DNA of 23,745 bases from Gnetum montanum (lineage: Eukaryota; Streptophyta; Gnetopsida; Gnetales; Gnetaceae). This document shows positions 9,772 through 19,863 of this stretch, in pieces. Under the pieces are notes generated by a model. That model was not told the origin of the DNA. It did no database searches and saw only the letters and a program-made list of their open reading frames with translations. The position numbers were made by a program, and so were the translations under genes. The stretch is taken from positions 222,150-245,894 of the forward strand of contig MNCI01033368.1 of assembly GCA_015680685.1 (NCBI GenBank), in the 5' to 3' direction. How positions within the stretch are numbered: the stretch's first letter is position 1; each line of letters starts with the position of its first letter.

Positions 9772-11598
9772 AAATGGTGCAAAACCTTCTAGTACAACTA
9801 GTGGCAATATAGAAGGAGGTGAAGGATAATGAGGACAAGGAGAAGTGTAAGGAACATGAGGTGGTGATCCTATGGGAGAGGATATGGATTGATAGTACTT
9901 AGGAGAATGATAACGACAAGGTGAAGTAGAGGATGTCAATCCAGTTGGATAAATAGGATGTTGAACATAATAAGCACTTGGTGTTGGGGCATATGAAGGT
10001 TGAGGCCAGTTTGGCAATGGTCTCCCCCATGATTGGGGGTTTTGCCATTGCAATTGAACATAGTACTTCTATATGAAATCTAGATGTAGCATTCTTCCCC
10101 AATGTTCATGTAGATGTGACAAGATTGGAAATTGGCCTTTGGGGTGATTGTATAGGCAAACATATCATTGATACTTTTGATTTGCAGTTGGGCCCCTATG
10201 CTTATTTCCTTCAGCCCTTCTTTCTGATCATCAAATGGTGTTCAATCTTGTTCTCAGTTTGGCACCCTTTGTTTGTTCTGGTTGTTAGAGTGATCATGCA
10301 TGGTTTTACCTCTGATAATATTTACATGTTCTCCACATTTTTCATGTACCCATTCTATCATCTTATTAATCTTTGAGTTGATTTCATCTAGTGATTTTAG
10401 TATTGGCAAATATGAAGATGGTTCCACCTCCTCGCAATGAGTTGATTTCTCCTCTTCATGATTGTGGACCTTCGTTACTTTAAGAATTTGGTCTTGTTAA
10501 GATCTTTCAACTTTCTCCCATTTGGCTATCTCTCCTTCTTCTTTTGCTACCCTCTTAATAAGCTCTTGGAACTGGTGGGTTGGTAGTTCATATAGTTGAC
10601 CTGGGGCATACATCCCTAGGGTTTCCCTTGTTTTATTATGGACCCCATACATGATGTGATACATTAGCCTTTTCTTAGAGAACCCATGGCCTAGGTAGTT
10701 GTTTAACAGTGAGTAATATCTTTGTAAGGTCATGTTCAAGGGTTCATGTTGCCCTTATTTCGATTCTTGGATTTTTCTCCTCAAGGTTGACACTCTTGCA
10801 TAGGTTTGATATCTTTCATTGAAGAATTCTACCATTGTCAGCCAACGGTGAATTGATTTTAGCTTTAAAGACCTATACCATACTTTTTCTTGGCCGACGA
10901 GTGTCATAGGAAAGAGCTTAAGTCTTTACCATCCATTATCAATATTGTATCATGCACAGGCATCGTAGAAAGCTTATAAATGATGTTGCAGATCTAAATC
11001 ATAGCCTCTTGAAAACTTGGGAAAGTTATTTAAATCAAGCCTGGGTAGATGGATTTTTCTTACGATGCTTGAGGGATATTTAAATAGCCTCTAGTATATG
11101 CATTGGGCTCTTGGTAGCCAGCAGGGGTTCATCGTCACTAAGTAGGTTGTCAATTTATGAGTTGGGATGGTGTTGTCTTTGTTCATGTTAGCATTCCTGA
11201 TTTTCCCTGTGGTTCTAATTTTCATTTCTATGTCAACCCCTTGAGGAATAGTCATCCATGTCATGACCTAACATTGAAAGAGCAAAGGAAGAGAGAGAAT
11301 TGAAAGACTCATCATGACTTTTGTAAGTCTCCCAGATATCCCTTGATGTACTATTGCTAATCATTGAGAAGGTCCTAGGCCTTCCAGGCCTCCTCATTCT
11401 AGGAGATGTCCCATCCTCACTAGAGGTGTTTGAGTAGGATGAAAAGAGTCCTTGAGTGTCATTAGGATGTCTATGAACATATGAAACTCCTGCATAATAT
11501 TGGGTACTCCAAACTTCTTCTTCATCATAAATTGCATTGGTTCTCCAATGAATTGCCTCACTAGATGTTGTGTTACTATTGTCTTGCGAGAGAGACAT
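9724..11598 (-). pseudogene. gag polyprotein of element A (degenerate)
   Basis: The likely start is the Met codon at 11598 (MSLSQDN..), about 115 nt after the primer binding site, followed by a Ser/Asn/acidic N-terminus. The conserved capsid core lies at about 11130-10497, with landmarks DDEPLLATKS, YQTYARVSTLRRKIQE, RYYSLLNNYLGHGF and KTRETLGMYA. The same landmarks recur in elements B and C, so three homologous gag copies share this window. The C-terminal third (10053-9724) is rich in Pro, Tyr and Gln (QWQNPQSWG is also seen in C). The core is broken by a few stops (one TAA in the long 3' half of the core) and at least one frameshift near 11030. It is the best preserved gag of the three. A gag protein would form the particle in which the element RNA is copied. 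Confidence 0.85.
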
Positions 11599-11713
11599 TA
11601 TTGTGAATTATGTGTGCTCAATTGAATTTAATTTCTTTTGTCTGAAAGATATATAGTTAATACCTTGTTATAGTGATCTTATATGATATAACTGAATTAG
11701 ATAACTAGCACTA

Positions 11714-11732
11714 TCCTTGACAACGGTGCCAA
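11714..11732 (-). other. Primer binding site of element A (tRNA-Asp type)
   Basis: On the minus strand ttggcaccgttgtcaagga follows directly after the 5' LTR end ..tcatca. It is a decayed form of TGGCGCCGTTGCCGGGGA, the complement of the 3' end of plant tRNA-Asp used by many Athila/Tat elements. It fixes the minus orientation of the element and the inner edge of the right LTR at 11733. Confidence 0.88.
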
Positions 11733-12597
11733 TGATGAGAGGCGAGATACCCCTATGCTCAACCATATGAATACGAGTATGTATGGGAAATTTGGTCGAA
11801 CTCCACAGATGGACTAGTTGTGGCACCTAAATAGTTATATGTTTATTACAGTTCACTATCTTCCCACCTGGACTAGTATTTACTTTGTCACGTATGGTTT
11901 AGTCTAGAGTGAGGTGTATGATGTGATTTCTAACACTCTACTACTCCTAAAGATAATGAGAAATAATCTAGATTAAGCTAACAAGAAATATGAAATAAGA
12001 TCTAAGCTAGCCTAAGTGTGATAAGCATTTGTCCTTAATCATCTATATGCATCTTAGAGTTTGTGTACTACTTCTAGGATTACCAAGCACACATCACTCG
12101 AAGCACTACTTGATACGCTACTAGGTTACCATGTAGTGACACCTAAATGTTCGTGATTAAGACATACTCATTCTGCATTAACAATAGGAATAGTAAATGA
12201 TGATAAAGAAATATTAACTAAGAAAATAATAAATAATAAATAATAATTAAAAAATTAAAAACTAAGTGAATGCTACGATGATGACGTAAACTCAATTTTT
12301 ATTACTGATTGTAAGTGTGTCCAAGTACATCACGCTTGAATAATGTTCCATACAATTACAAGCATCACACTGCGGGCATGCACTTGGGAAAAGAAACTAA
12401 AAACTAACTAAAAGCTGACAAAAAGACTTGATCTTAAAGACTTACCAAAGACTCCCCTCCTGTGCACCTGAGTGCTATATTTATATGCTAACATAGGAAT
12501 CATGATATCGTGTATACGATATTGTTACCCAGGCTACGATATCGCATACCTGATATTGTGTACCCAATATTGGGGCCTAGAAAATAGTGATTCATCA
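11733..12597 (-). repeat. Element A 5' LTR, complete (865 bp)
   Basis: On the plus strand it runs from tgatgagagg to gattcatca, so it has TG..CA ends on either strand. On the minus strand U3 is short and carries five GATATCG/GATATTG/AATATTG motifs (12566, 12552, 12538, 12518, 12504; steps of 14, 14, 20, 14), then a TATA box (12478-12485 on the plus strand), an AATAAA (12298-12303) and a U5 ending ..tctcatca next to the primer binding site. Its 3' third aligns with the LTR ends of B, C and the solo copy. Confidence 0.92.
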
Positions 12598-13337
12598 ATG
12601 GTCCAAACAACAATTCTCATCCACCCTTACCAAAACTCTTTCAGTTTGTTTTCATGAATTAGAATTAGCGATTAGAAGTGTGAATGCTTGCAGTGTAGTG
12701 TGAACTAGTGAATGACATCTTTATTCAAGAATTTTGTACTTGGGCACAAGTGTGACTGGCAATAAAGGTTGAGCTATTTCATACTATTGCAGCATTCTCC
12801 TAGATTTAATGTTTTACTTAGAATAATATTTATTATTTATCTAGTTAATGTTTACTTTTGCATGCACTTTACTTTTACTATTGTTAAGTAAATGAGTACA
12901 ACTGATCTCGAGCACTTAAGTGTGAGTGCTTGGTAACCTAATAGTGCTATCACTTGGTTCGCTTGGTAGCAAAGTACTTGATAATCCTAGTAATAGTTGC
13001 ATGAATCCCAAGGTGTGTACGGAAGGTTAGGATCAAATACTGATTGCACTAGGCTAGACTAGATTTGTTTACTCTGTTCTTTAGAGTTAGAAACTATTTT
13101 CACTTTACCATGTTTACTAGGAGTAGCAATGGCCCACCAACATCAACCTATCATATACCTCACTAAGAGCTAAACCATACACATCAATTATACTAGCTTC
13201 ACATGGGAAGATAAAAATTCTAAACTTTAATTGATTGTTAACATAATCTCATTACCTCATCCATGGATTACAATTGGGTTATGCATGAACACTCATATCT
13301 TGTATGATTGGATGTTGGATTACTCCACCACTTATCA
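12598..13337 (+). repeat. Element B 5' LTR lacking its U3 start
   Basis: It can be matched to the other LTRs by order: ctttattcaag (12719), ggcaataaagg (AATAAA 12761-12766), a cttggtagcaaag block near 12963, tcatatacctc, and a 3' end ..ttatca. The end abuts a primer binding site. About 50-170 bp of U3 and the TATA box are absent compared with the 792-906 bp relatives. Confidence 0.85.
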
Positions 13338-13356
13338 TTGGTGTCATTGTTGGGAA
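13338..13356 (+). other. Primer binding site of element B (decayed)
   Basis: ttggtgtcattgttgggaa directly follows the LTR end ..ttatca. It aligns with the tRNA-Asp-complementary site with several substitutions, which fits an element that is no longer active. Confidence 0.75.
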
Positions 13357-13499
13357 CAAGTTAATGTATGCTTAGTAATTAATTTTGAAAAGTTTGTTGT
13401 ACTTGAAAGATAAAGTCAAAATTCATAACTCTAAGAAAAGCACACTTAAAATAAATGTCTTAAAATACCAAAAATGAATTCAAATAAGAACACCTCATC

Positions 13500-15860
13500 A
13501 CTTGCTAGGGAATTATAGATAAGCAATGACAAAACCAAAGAAGAAGAAGACTAGAGTATGCCAATGTAGACAAGGATCTCATATGCTCATCATGATCCTT
13601 ATTATCTTGATTTCACTTCATCTTTCATCAAGATGATTAGTTAAGGTGGAGAGATATTCAAGGAAGCATTGTTCTACCACCAAAGTGTTTAGCACCCATC
13701 ATACTCCAAATTGCTCTTAAGGGGATGAAATTAAGTGAAGCACTTGGAGGTTATCATGTGACCAAACACATGATGAGACCCTATGAACCTACTAAGGAGC
13801 TATCATAAAGTAACAAAGTCATGGAGACTAGACATAAATAAGACAAAGGAAAGAAGATCAACTTTCCTATTATTTTGGAAGAGCTGGATGGAGATGAATT
13901 CGTAGTTGAACATCTCCACAAAAATCATGAGTTCTAGTCACAAATGCCTATAATTTGATTAGATGAACTTGTCAAGCATCAGTAATGCTCTAACTTAGTA
14001 GAGACATTCAGAAGAAAGGCAAAAGACTCAAGGCATGAGTAGGACTTAAGGCCAAGGATTCCTACTAGACATTACAAGGAGGAATATTAGAGTCATCATA
14101 GGAGAACAAGCTGGCACCATTCTCCTACGGCCTCATATACATCCTCACGATCTTCAATAGACTCTGATGCATGGAGATACAAGTATAAAGATCATGTTAG
14201 GGAGGAGAGGAGAGCTCATGACCATTATGACCATCACTGAAGGCAATCTAACATCAAAGATGAAGGATATGAGCAGAGAAGACACAAAGATCGTAGAGAT
14301 CACGAGAGAGATGAGCACAGAAGGGGAAGATACTACAACCAAGCACAGGAACAAGATCAAGATGATGAACCCCTGATGGCTACTTGGAGTATGATTAACA
14401 TATAGGAAGCTGTTTACATTCCAACCAAGCATGTGAGGGATAGTTGAATTAAGTGGCTCAACATGAACAACATGCCAAGATTTGAAGGTAGCTATAATGC
14501 TAATCCACAACATCACCTTAAATATTTCCACAATGCCTATGGCCTACAAAACATCAAAAGTGAGTGGAAAAAGTTAAAGCTATTTCCTAGATACTTATGA
14601 AGGAGGTACAAAACTAGTGCAGATCACTGGAGCCTGAATCAATTAGATGTTGGAGGACCATGCTAGAGCTCTTCAAAGATAAATATCAAACTTATTCATG
14701 AGTGCCTAACTTAAGAAAATAAATCCAAAGGTGGAAATAAGGGACTTATGAAACTCTTGATGTGGTAATGGGCAGATACTATTCACTATTGCGTAGATGT
14801 TGAGGCCATGGACTTTCACCAAGGGAATAGCTCAGGCACATTATAGATGCACTGTGGAGTAAAACCAGAGAGACTCTTGGAGTTTACACCTAAGGCATAT
14901 TTTCAGAATTGACTATCCATCGCATCTAAAGACTAATTGATCAAGTGGAAAGGGAAGAAGGTGAGCTAAGAAAAAGGGAATTAGCTAAGGAGTATAACAG
15001 AGATCTATCAATTTGAAAGAGAGATGTATGAGTTTACGATACATAAGAAGAGGAAATCTTGGATCAGGCCATCCAAAAGAAGACACTACCAATCTAGAAA
15101 TATGTAAATGATATCACAACCAAAGTAGAGAAAATGTGGGATTTTGTTGATGAGAAATTTGCAATTGCATTAAAGATTGTGAAGGAAAAAATAGAGTAAG
15201 CCTTTGGAAAAGGCAAAAATAAGAGGAAGAAGAAAGATTCTAGACAAAAAGGCAAAGTAGCTTTAATGGTTAAGTGCTCAGACACTAGCTCCACAAATGA
15301 AGAAGGTTGCACTATATGTTAGTACAAACATCCCAAGGGATGTTGTCTAGTCATGAAACATCTACAAGAGATAGGTGCATATGCACTTAATTCCACATTG
15401 TTAAAAAATAGATGCCCAAAAGGTTATCCTCAAGGTAACTACTGATAGAAACTCCAACCAATGTATTATCCTAGTAGAGCTTTGTTCCAGCCATAGGAGC
15501 ACTATTATCAATAGTGGAAACAACCTCAATTATGGCCTATGCTTCCATCACATCAACAATATCCATAAAGACAACTAGATCCATATGGATATTTCATTCG
15601 ATGTATAGTATCACCTAGTAATGCAATTGTTCAGACTCCACAATACTATCTAGGAAAATACCATAGATCAATTCTACCAAGGATAGATCCAAACTCATAT
15701 GTGCATCCACCAACAGTTGGTCATTTAAATCTTGTACCACCAGTGCCACCTCCTGTTATGTAGGGGGAATTGCCATCTCAACCACAACAAAAGAATCCTA
15801 CCAGGGTAGTTATTATGCATGAGGAGATTGTTACTTATGAATCTCAACCTAGGAAATGAC
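13500..15860 (+). pseudogene. gag polyprotein of element B (degenerate)
   Basis: An N-terminal block at about 13670-13800 (PPKCLAPIILQIALKG..YHVTK) aligns with the start of gag C. The capsid core at 14370-14960 shows DDEPLMATWS, HVRDS, FKDKYQTYS, VMGRYYSLL and KTRETLGVY. A Cys/His-containing block near 15280-15350 (CTIC, KHPKGCC) is a possible decayed zinc knuckle, followed by a Pro/Gln/Tyr-rich tail to about 15840. Stops are frequent throughout (for example in place of Gln and Arg codons) and there are several frameshifts, so no functional protein can come from it. Start and end are approximate. Confidence 0.8.
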
Positions 15861-16049
15861 CATTCTTCAAAATGAGTCTGGAAAAGATTTAATAGATGGG
15901 AAACACGTTTACTTCCACCCCATCTATATCAAATTCTTCTCAATACAACAAGCTTTTGACTTCATCAAGTTTAAGTATCACAGCTATCATGCTTACTTAG
16001 ACAATAACTCATTAGATTAAGGAAGGGGCTCTCCCACATAAGAGAACTA

Positions 16050-16410
16050 ACCCAGGAAGTCCCTTAGTTTATCTATAAATAGCAAGATAGGAATCATGTA
16101 AATCTCTATTGGATTCTAGGTGAGGAGTGAACATGATATTTCAAGAAATGTATTAGGCTTGGAATCTACAACCACTAAAGAAAAGTAAATTTAGCTAGAG
16201 CTTAAAGACCAGTAAATCATAGTTCCACTTGGATAGGTGAATGGTGTGATTACTACCATTAGTGGTTGGTATTACCCTACTAATTTTCTAGTGATTTAGG
16301 TGGGAAAAAATAAGTGGAAATTTCCAATTATCATGGGAAGAGCTTGGCTTAGCATTGTGGATGCTAAGATCAGAATTCATGATTTTTTCTTTGAAATTTC
16401 CAAGGAAGAT
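16050..16410 (+). pseudogene. Aspartic protease region of element B (interrupted)
   Basis: The frame begins PGSPLVYL, carries the decayed active-site stretch LLDSR (the family has D-(S/T/L/F)-G), and ends with the flap-side motif IIMGRAWLSIVDAKIRIH. This matches the same segment of element C and the Athila/Tat retropepsin. It has several stops and is cut at 16410 by the solo LTR; the frame resumes after the second AAGAT at 17203. The protease would mature the gag-pol polyprotein. Confidence 0.78.
16406..16410. other. Left target site duplication of the solo LTR (AAGAT)
   Basis: The five bases aagat precede the LTR start TGATGGG and are repeated exactly at 17203-17207 after its end TCATCA. 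Five-base duplications are standard for Ty3/gypsy integration. Confidence 0.9.
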
Positions 16411-17202
16411 TGATGGGACGCGATATCGCATGGGCCACGATATCATGTACACGATATCGCATCCCACGCGATATCGTGGTGCGCCGCCAAGCCTATAAGT
16501 AAGAGGTAGCATTCCCTTATTTCTCATCCTAGGCTTAAGTAGATTGATCACTCCAGAGATAGAATATTTTCCATGTGCCCGTAGTAGGAGTCCTAAAGTG
16601 AACGGATCTTTATTCGAGCAAACATTGTACCTGAACACTAGTTTGTGTACAGTAATAAAGACAAACTTCCTGGATAAACCTTGCATTGCATGGAATAGGC
16701 TAATTAGGATTTTATTTATTGTTATTTACTACTTTTCATTTAAATGCTTTATTAGAATTAAATCTTTCTCAACCCTTCTCTCCTAGTTAAGTGCCTTAGT
16801 ACGACTGCTTCGAGCACGTGCGTTACGCATGGTGATCCCAGCAATGGTTAGCGTTTGGTAGCCACGGTTGCATTGGTTCAGGGTGTGAACGATAAGTGGG
16901 AACGGATGCTGATCCTAGGTAAATTAAGACTAGTTAGTTAAGTTAGAGTTAGTTAGTTAGTCTCTTCAACCCTTCACCTCAATAGCATAGGAGATATAAA
17001 CTGAAAAGACCATAAAAATCATATACCTCGGACTTACTTAACTATACCGTGACAAATACAAGTAAGTTTGGGAAGACAACGAATAATTAACCTTAAGTGT
17101 TCCATGAGGCGTGTAGGAACTTAGTCTGCGAAGTTCAACCGGATCACGCGTGTTACGCTCGTATTTGTATGGTTGAGTGTAGGGGTACATCACCAGTCAT
17201 CA
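16411..17202 (+). mobile_element. Solo LTR (792 bp) nested in element B
   Basis: It starts TGATGGGACG and ends CCAGTCATCA, giving 5-bp inverted ends TGATG/CATCA, and is flanked by AAGAT on both sides. No internal retroelement sequence remains, so it is a solo LTR left by recombination between two LTRs. U3 holds four GATATCG-type motifs (16422, 16439, 16453, 16470; steps 17, 14, 17) just upstream of a TATA box (tataagt, 16494-16500). AATAAA lies at 16654-16659, and a gtta-rich tract at about 16930-16960. It keeps many CpG sites that its relatives have lost, which suggests it is the youngest insertion here. Confidence 0.95.
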
Positions 17203-17207
17203 AAGAT
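17203..17207. other. Right target site duplication of the solo LTR (AAGAT)
   Basis: aagat immediately follows the LTR end ..tcatca and matches 16406-16410 exactly. Removing one copy and the LTR would rejoin the protease region of element B. Confidence 0.9.
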
Positions 17208-18806
17208 GAAGCAAGAATCATACAGAGACAAAGAGTTTCATGTACTGCATACAATGAGAATGGGTGCAATTGTGTGTAAAGAATCTAGGATATCAAATGA
17301 GAGGATATCATGACATGCAATAGATGTATAGAAACAAGATGTGTGGAAAATTTTCTATATGCAGCAACCACCCAACAAGAGGGCACCCAATGGCTAATAA
17401 TAAGTGAAGAAACTCAATTTAACAAGTACATGGAACTAGAAGAACAAATCGTTAGTGCTTATGTTGTAGATATTGATAAGTTAGAATAGTTAAGGAAATG
17501 GGATTGCTACCCTCAAATTAATTTGGAAGAAGAAATAGACTAGGGACATGTGGAGATCCCAGACACAATGGAACTAGAATCGTTGGAATTGAAAGCCCTA
17601 CCAGCAACATTAGAATATGCATTTTTGAACAAAAATAAGTTGGTAATTATCAATGTCAACCTAGAAAAATAATAGAAAAGGAAACTACTAGAAGTGCTTA
17701 ACAGATGACCCACAACATTTGTGTGGTCTTACGATGTGATCATGGGAATTGATGCACGAATTTGTCAAGACTGGATCTACACTTATCCTACAGTCAAACC
17801 ATGATGCCAAACTTAATGAAGGCTCAATCCTAAATGGAAGAAGGTAGTCAAATAAGAATTGGAGAAATTACTAAAGGTAGGCTTCATCTATCCTATTGCA
17901 AATAGTGAATGGGTCAATTTTTTAGTGATTGTTCCAAAGACAGTGGACAAATGACATGCCTGCATTGATTTTCGAATGTTAAACTCCACCATATTCAAGG
18001 ATCACTTCCCTTTTCCATTTGTTCATTAGGTCATAAATACTATTATAGGATATGAGTATTATAGTTTTCTAGATGGATATAGTAGACACAATCAGATCTG
18101 CATTGAAATTTGAAGACAAGGAGAATACAATGTTGACTAGTCCATGGGGAACATTTGCCTATAGATAGATGCCCTTTAGTATTTGCAATGCACCAGCCAC
18201 CTTCCAGAGATTGGTGTTAAGTATCTTCCAGAAGCATATAGGAAATGGTGTTGAAGTATTTATGGATGAATTTTCAATATACAAGCTAGATTTCAAATAA
18301 GCACTAGACCAATTGGAGCAGGTACTTAAGAGATGTGTTGAAAACAATCTAAAGGTCAACTAGAAGAAGAGCCAACTCATGGTCTAGGAAGACATAGTGC
18401 TAGGACATAAAATATCTAAGAAAGATGTTGAGGTAGATTCCAAAAAGAGTCATCTAAAATATCACTCAATGGCCACATATAGTGAAAGATGTAATATTAT
18501 TTTTAGGTCATATGGGATACTATATGAGATTCATCGAAAATTGTTCAAAGATAACCAAATTGCATGCAGAACTCATGAAAAAAGATGCATCCTTTGAGTG
18601 GATTGGATCATATAAAAAGACATTCAAAGCTTTGAAGCAAAAATTAGTAGTGACACCAATCCTCCAAGCTTTGGATTGGTCAAGACCCTTTCATATCATG
18701 ACTAATGCTTCTAACTATGCACTTGGTGCAGTACTAATACAACTCAATGACCAAAAAAGACCATACTACATACACTATGTGAGAAGGAGCATCACTAGAG
18801 CATAAT
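17208..18806 (+). pseudogene. pol of element B: protease end, RT and start of RNase H (degenerate)
   Basis: The linker before RT carries LKALPATLEYAFL (17592-17630), the LKPLPxHLKYAFL signature of Athila/Tat pol. RT landmarks follow in order: RLNPKWKKVVK, GFIYPIANSEWV, VPK, CIDFRMLN (about 17961), DHFPFPF, FLDGYSRHNQI (about 18066), GTFAYR and MPFSICNAPATFQRL (18150-18210), EVFMDEF (about 18256-18273) and LGHKISKKDVEVD. The RNase H-type domain shows FLGHMGYYMRFI, LQALDWSRPFHIM and NASNYALGAVL. There are stops, a frameshift near 18100 and another near 18470. The catalytic xMDD is MDE, with Glu at 18268-18270. The frame is cut by the LTR of element C. RT would copy the element RNA into DNA; this copy cannot. 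Confidence 0.93.
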
Positions 18807-19712
18807 TGATGAGTCACAGTTGGCTATGTTGATGAGGCCTCATCAACTAGGCCTTGTTGACTAGGCTTCATCGATGCATCATTTCATGCATTGATGTGGC
18901 CCCATCGACGCCGAGTTTATTCGTGCTTATAAATATGTGTCCATCAACTACATTTATGACATTCAAGTCATAGTAGTAGCCAAGCTCTTGTAGTTTTTCC
19001 ATTTGAGAGTTAGAATATTTTTCCAAGTGCTCACAACAAGAGTCATTGAGTGTACGGATCTTTATTCAAGCATTATTATACCTAAGGATGATAGTGTGTA
19101 TGGCAATAAAGATGAGCTTCTTAATAAGCCTTGTAGCATTCTAGATAGTTTCGATGTTTCATTCATGCATTTAATGCTTTCAATTATTTATTTAATGTTT
19201 TCTAGTAATTAAGCCAATTAAGTGATTAAGCAAGATAATCTAGATAGATTAAATACATAAGTATGATAGCTTCGAGTGTGACACGTATTCACTTGGTAAT
19301 TTCAACAACGTTATTGCTTGGTGCACCTAGTAGCATAGGACTTGGTAACCCAGCATTGGATATGTGGGTTTAGAACATGTATGGAAAGTGGGACCATATG
19401 CTTATGTTAGGACTAGTTAGAGACTAGTTAGTTAGTTAAATAAAATTAATTATTAAATTACTTTATCACTCTCTTTAAGCACCAAAGAACATAAAACATA
19501 GAAGGATAAAAATCATATGCCTCGATTACACTTAACCATACCTTTATACTTCACAAGTATAATTGGGAAGATAATGAATGATCCTAGGGCAACATTCACT
19601 TCTTAAAAGACTAGCATACCAGAAACTATAGAGTCCATAGAATTTGATTGGATTGCATGTGAACACTTTGTGATTTGTATAGTTGGGTGTAGGGGTACCT
19701 TACCATTCATCA
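18807..19712 (+). repeat. Element C 5' LTR, complete (906 bp)
   Basis: It starts TGATGAGTCA and ends CCATTCATCA, abutting the primer binding site. The TATA box is tataaata (18928-18935) and AATAAA is at 19105-19110. The last 45 bases (..atttgtatagttgggtgtaggggtacc..) align closely with the solo LTR and with element A. U3 lacks GATATCG; instead it has a 20-bp perfect palindrome (18828-18847) and an imperfect hairpin with 10-bp arms (18869-18878 and 18887-18896). Confidence 0.92.
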
Positions 19713-19731
19713 TTAGCACCATTGCTAGGGA
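19713..19731 (+). other. Primer binding site of element C (tRNA-Asp type)
   Basis: ttagcaccattgctaggga follows the LTR end ..tcatca directly and aligns with TGGCGCCGTTGCCGGGGA. Differences are mainly C-to-T or G-to-A changes. Confidence 0.87.
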
Positions 19732-19863
19732 CTCTATTTGTTAAAACGTGCACTATCTAAGATTATTAAACATTATTAATATTTTTGGAAAAACCCAAGG
19801 TCAACATCACTCTCACATGACATATAATTATGAAAAAAATTGATAATTTTAATTGTTTGCAAA

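Larger units (their letters stand above)
3558..12597 (-). mobile_element. Element A: pol-less Ty3/gypsy-type LTR retrotransposon with accessory ORF
   Basis: Direct repeats at 3558-4209 and 11733-12597 bracket a 7.5-kb interior. On the minus strand the order is 5' LTR, tRNA-Asp-type primer binding site, gag, a non-coding spacer, a long accessory frame, a polypurine tract and the 3' LTR. I find no protease, RT, RNase H or integrase signature inside, and only about 2.5 kb separates gag from the accessory frame, too little for a full pol. The 3' LTR has lost its outer 160 bp, so the left target duplication cannot be checked. The two LTRs differ at roughly one site in ten by eye, mostly transitions, so the insertion is old. 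It would have needed pol supplied by a relative, as for known gag-only plant elements. Confidence 0.87.
12598..18806 (+). mobile_element. Element B: degenerate Athila/Tat-type Ty3/gypsy retrotransposon
   Basis: The order is partial 5' LTR, primer binding site, gag, protease, RT and the start of RNase H on the plus strand, as in Ty3/gypsy. The protease region is split by a solo LTR. Its left edge is the outer end of element A: the U3 of the B LTR is missing, so A probably inserted into that LTR and the other side was later deleted. Its right edge is the LTR of element C, which interrupts RNase H. No integrase or 3' LTR is in the window. Confidence 0.87.

Noticed and set aside
14154-14531. 125-codon minus-strand open frame
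   Set aside because: It is the antisense shadow of the gag region of element B; the sense strand carries the conserved gag landmarks.
16288-16686. 132-codon minus-strand open frame
   Set aside because: It crosses the protease/solo-LTR junction antisense to both, so it cannot be an ancestral gene.
16930-16965. Telomere-like repeat in the solo LTR
   Set aside because: The tract is gtta/ttag-rich but does not contain TTTAGGG or TTAGGG units; a similar tract in the LTR of C shows it is an LTR feature.
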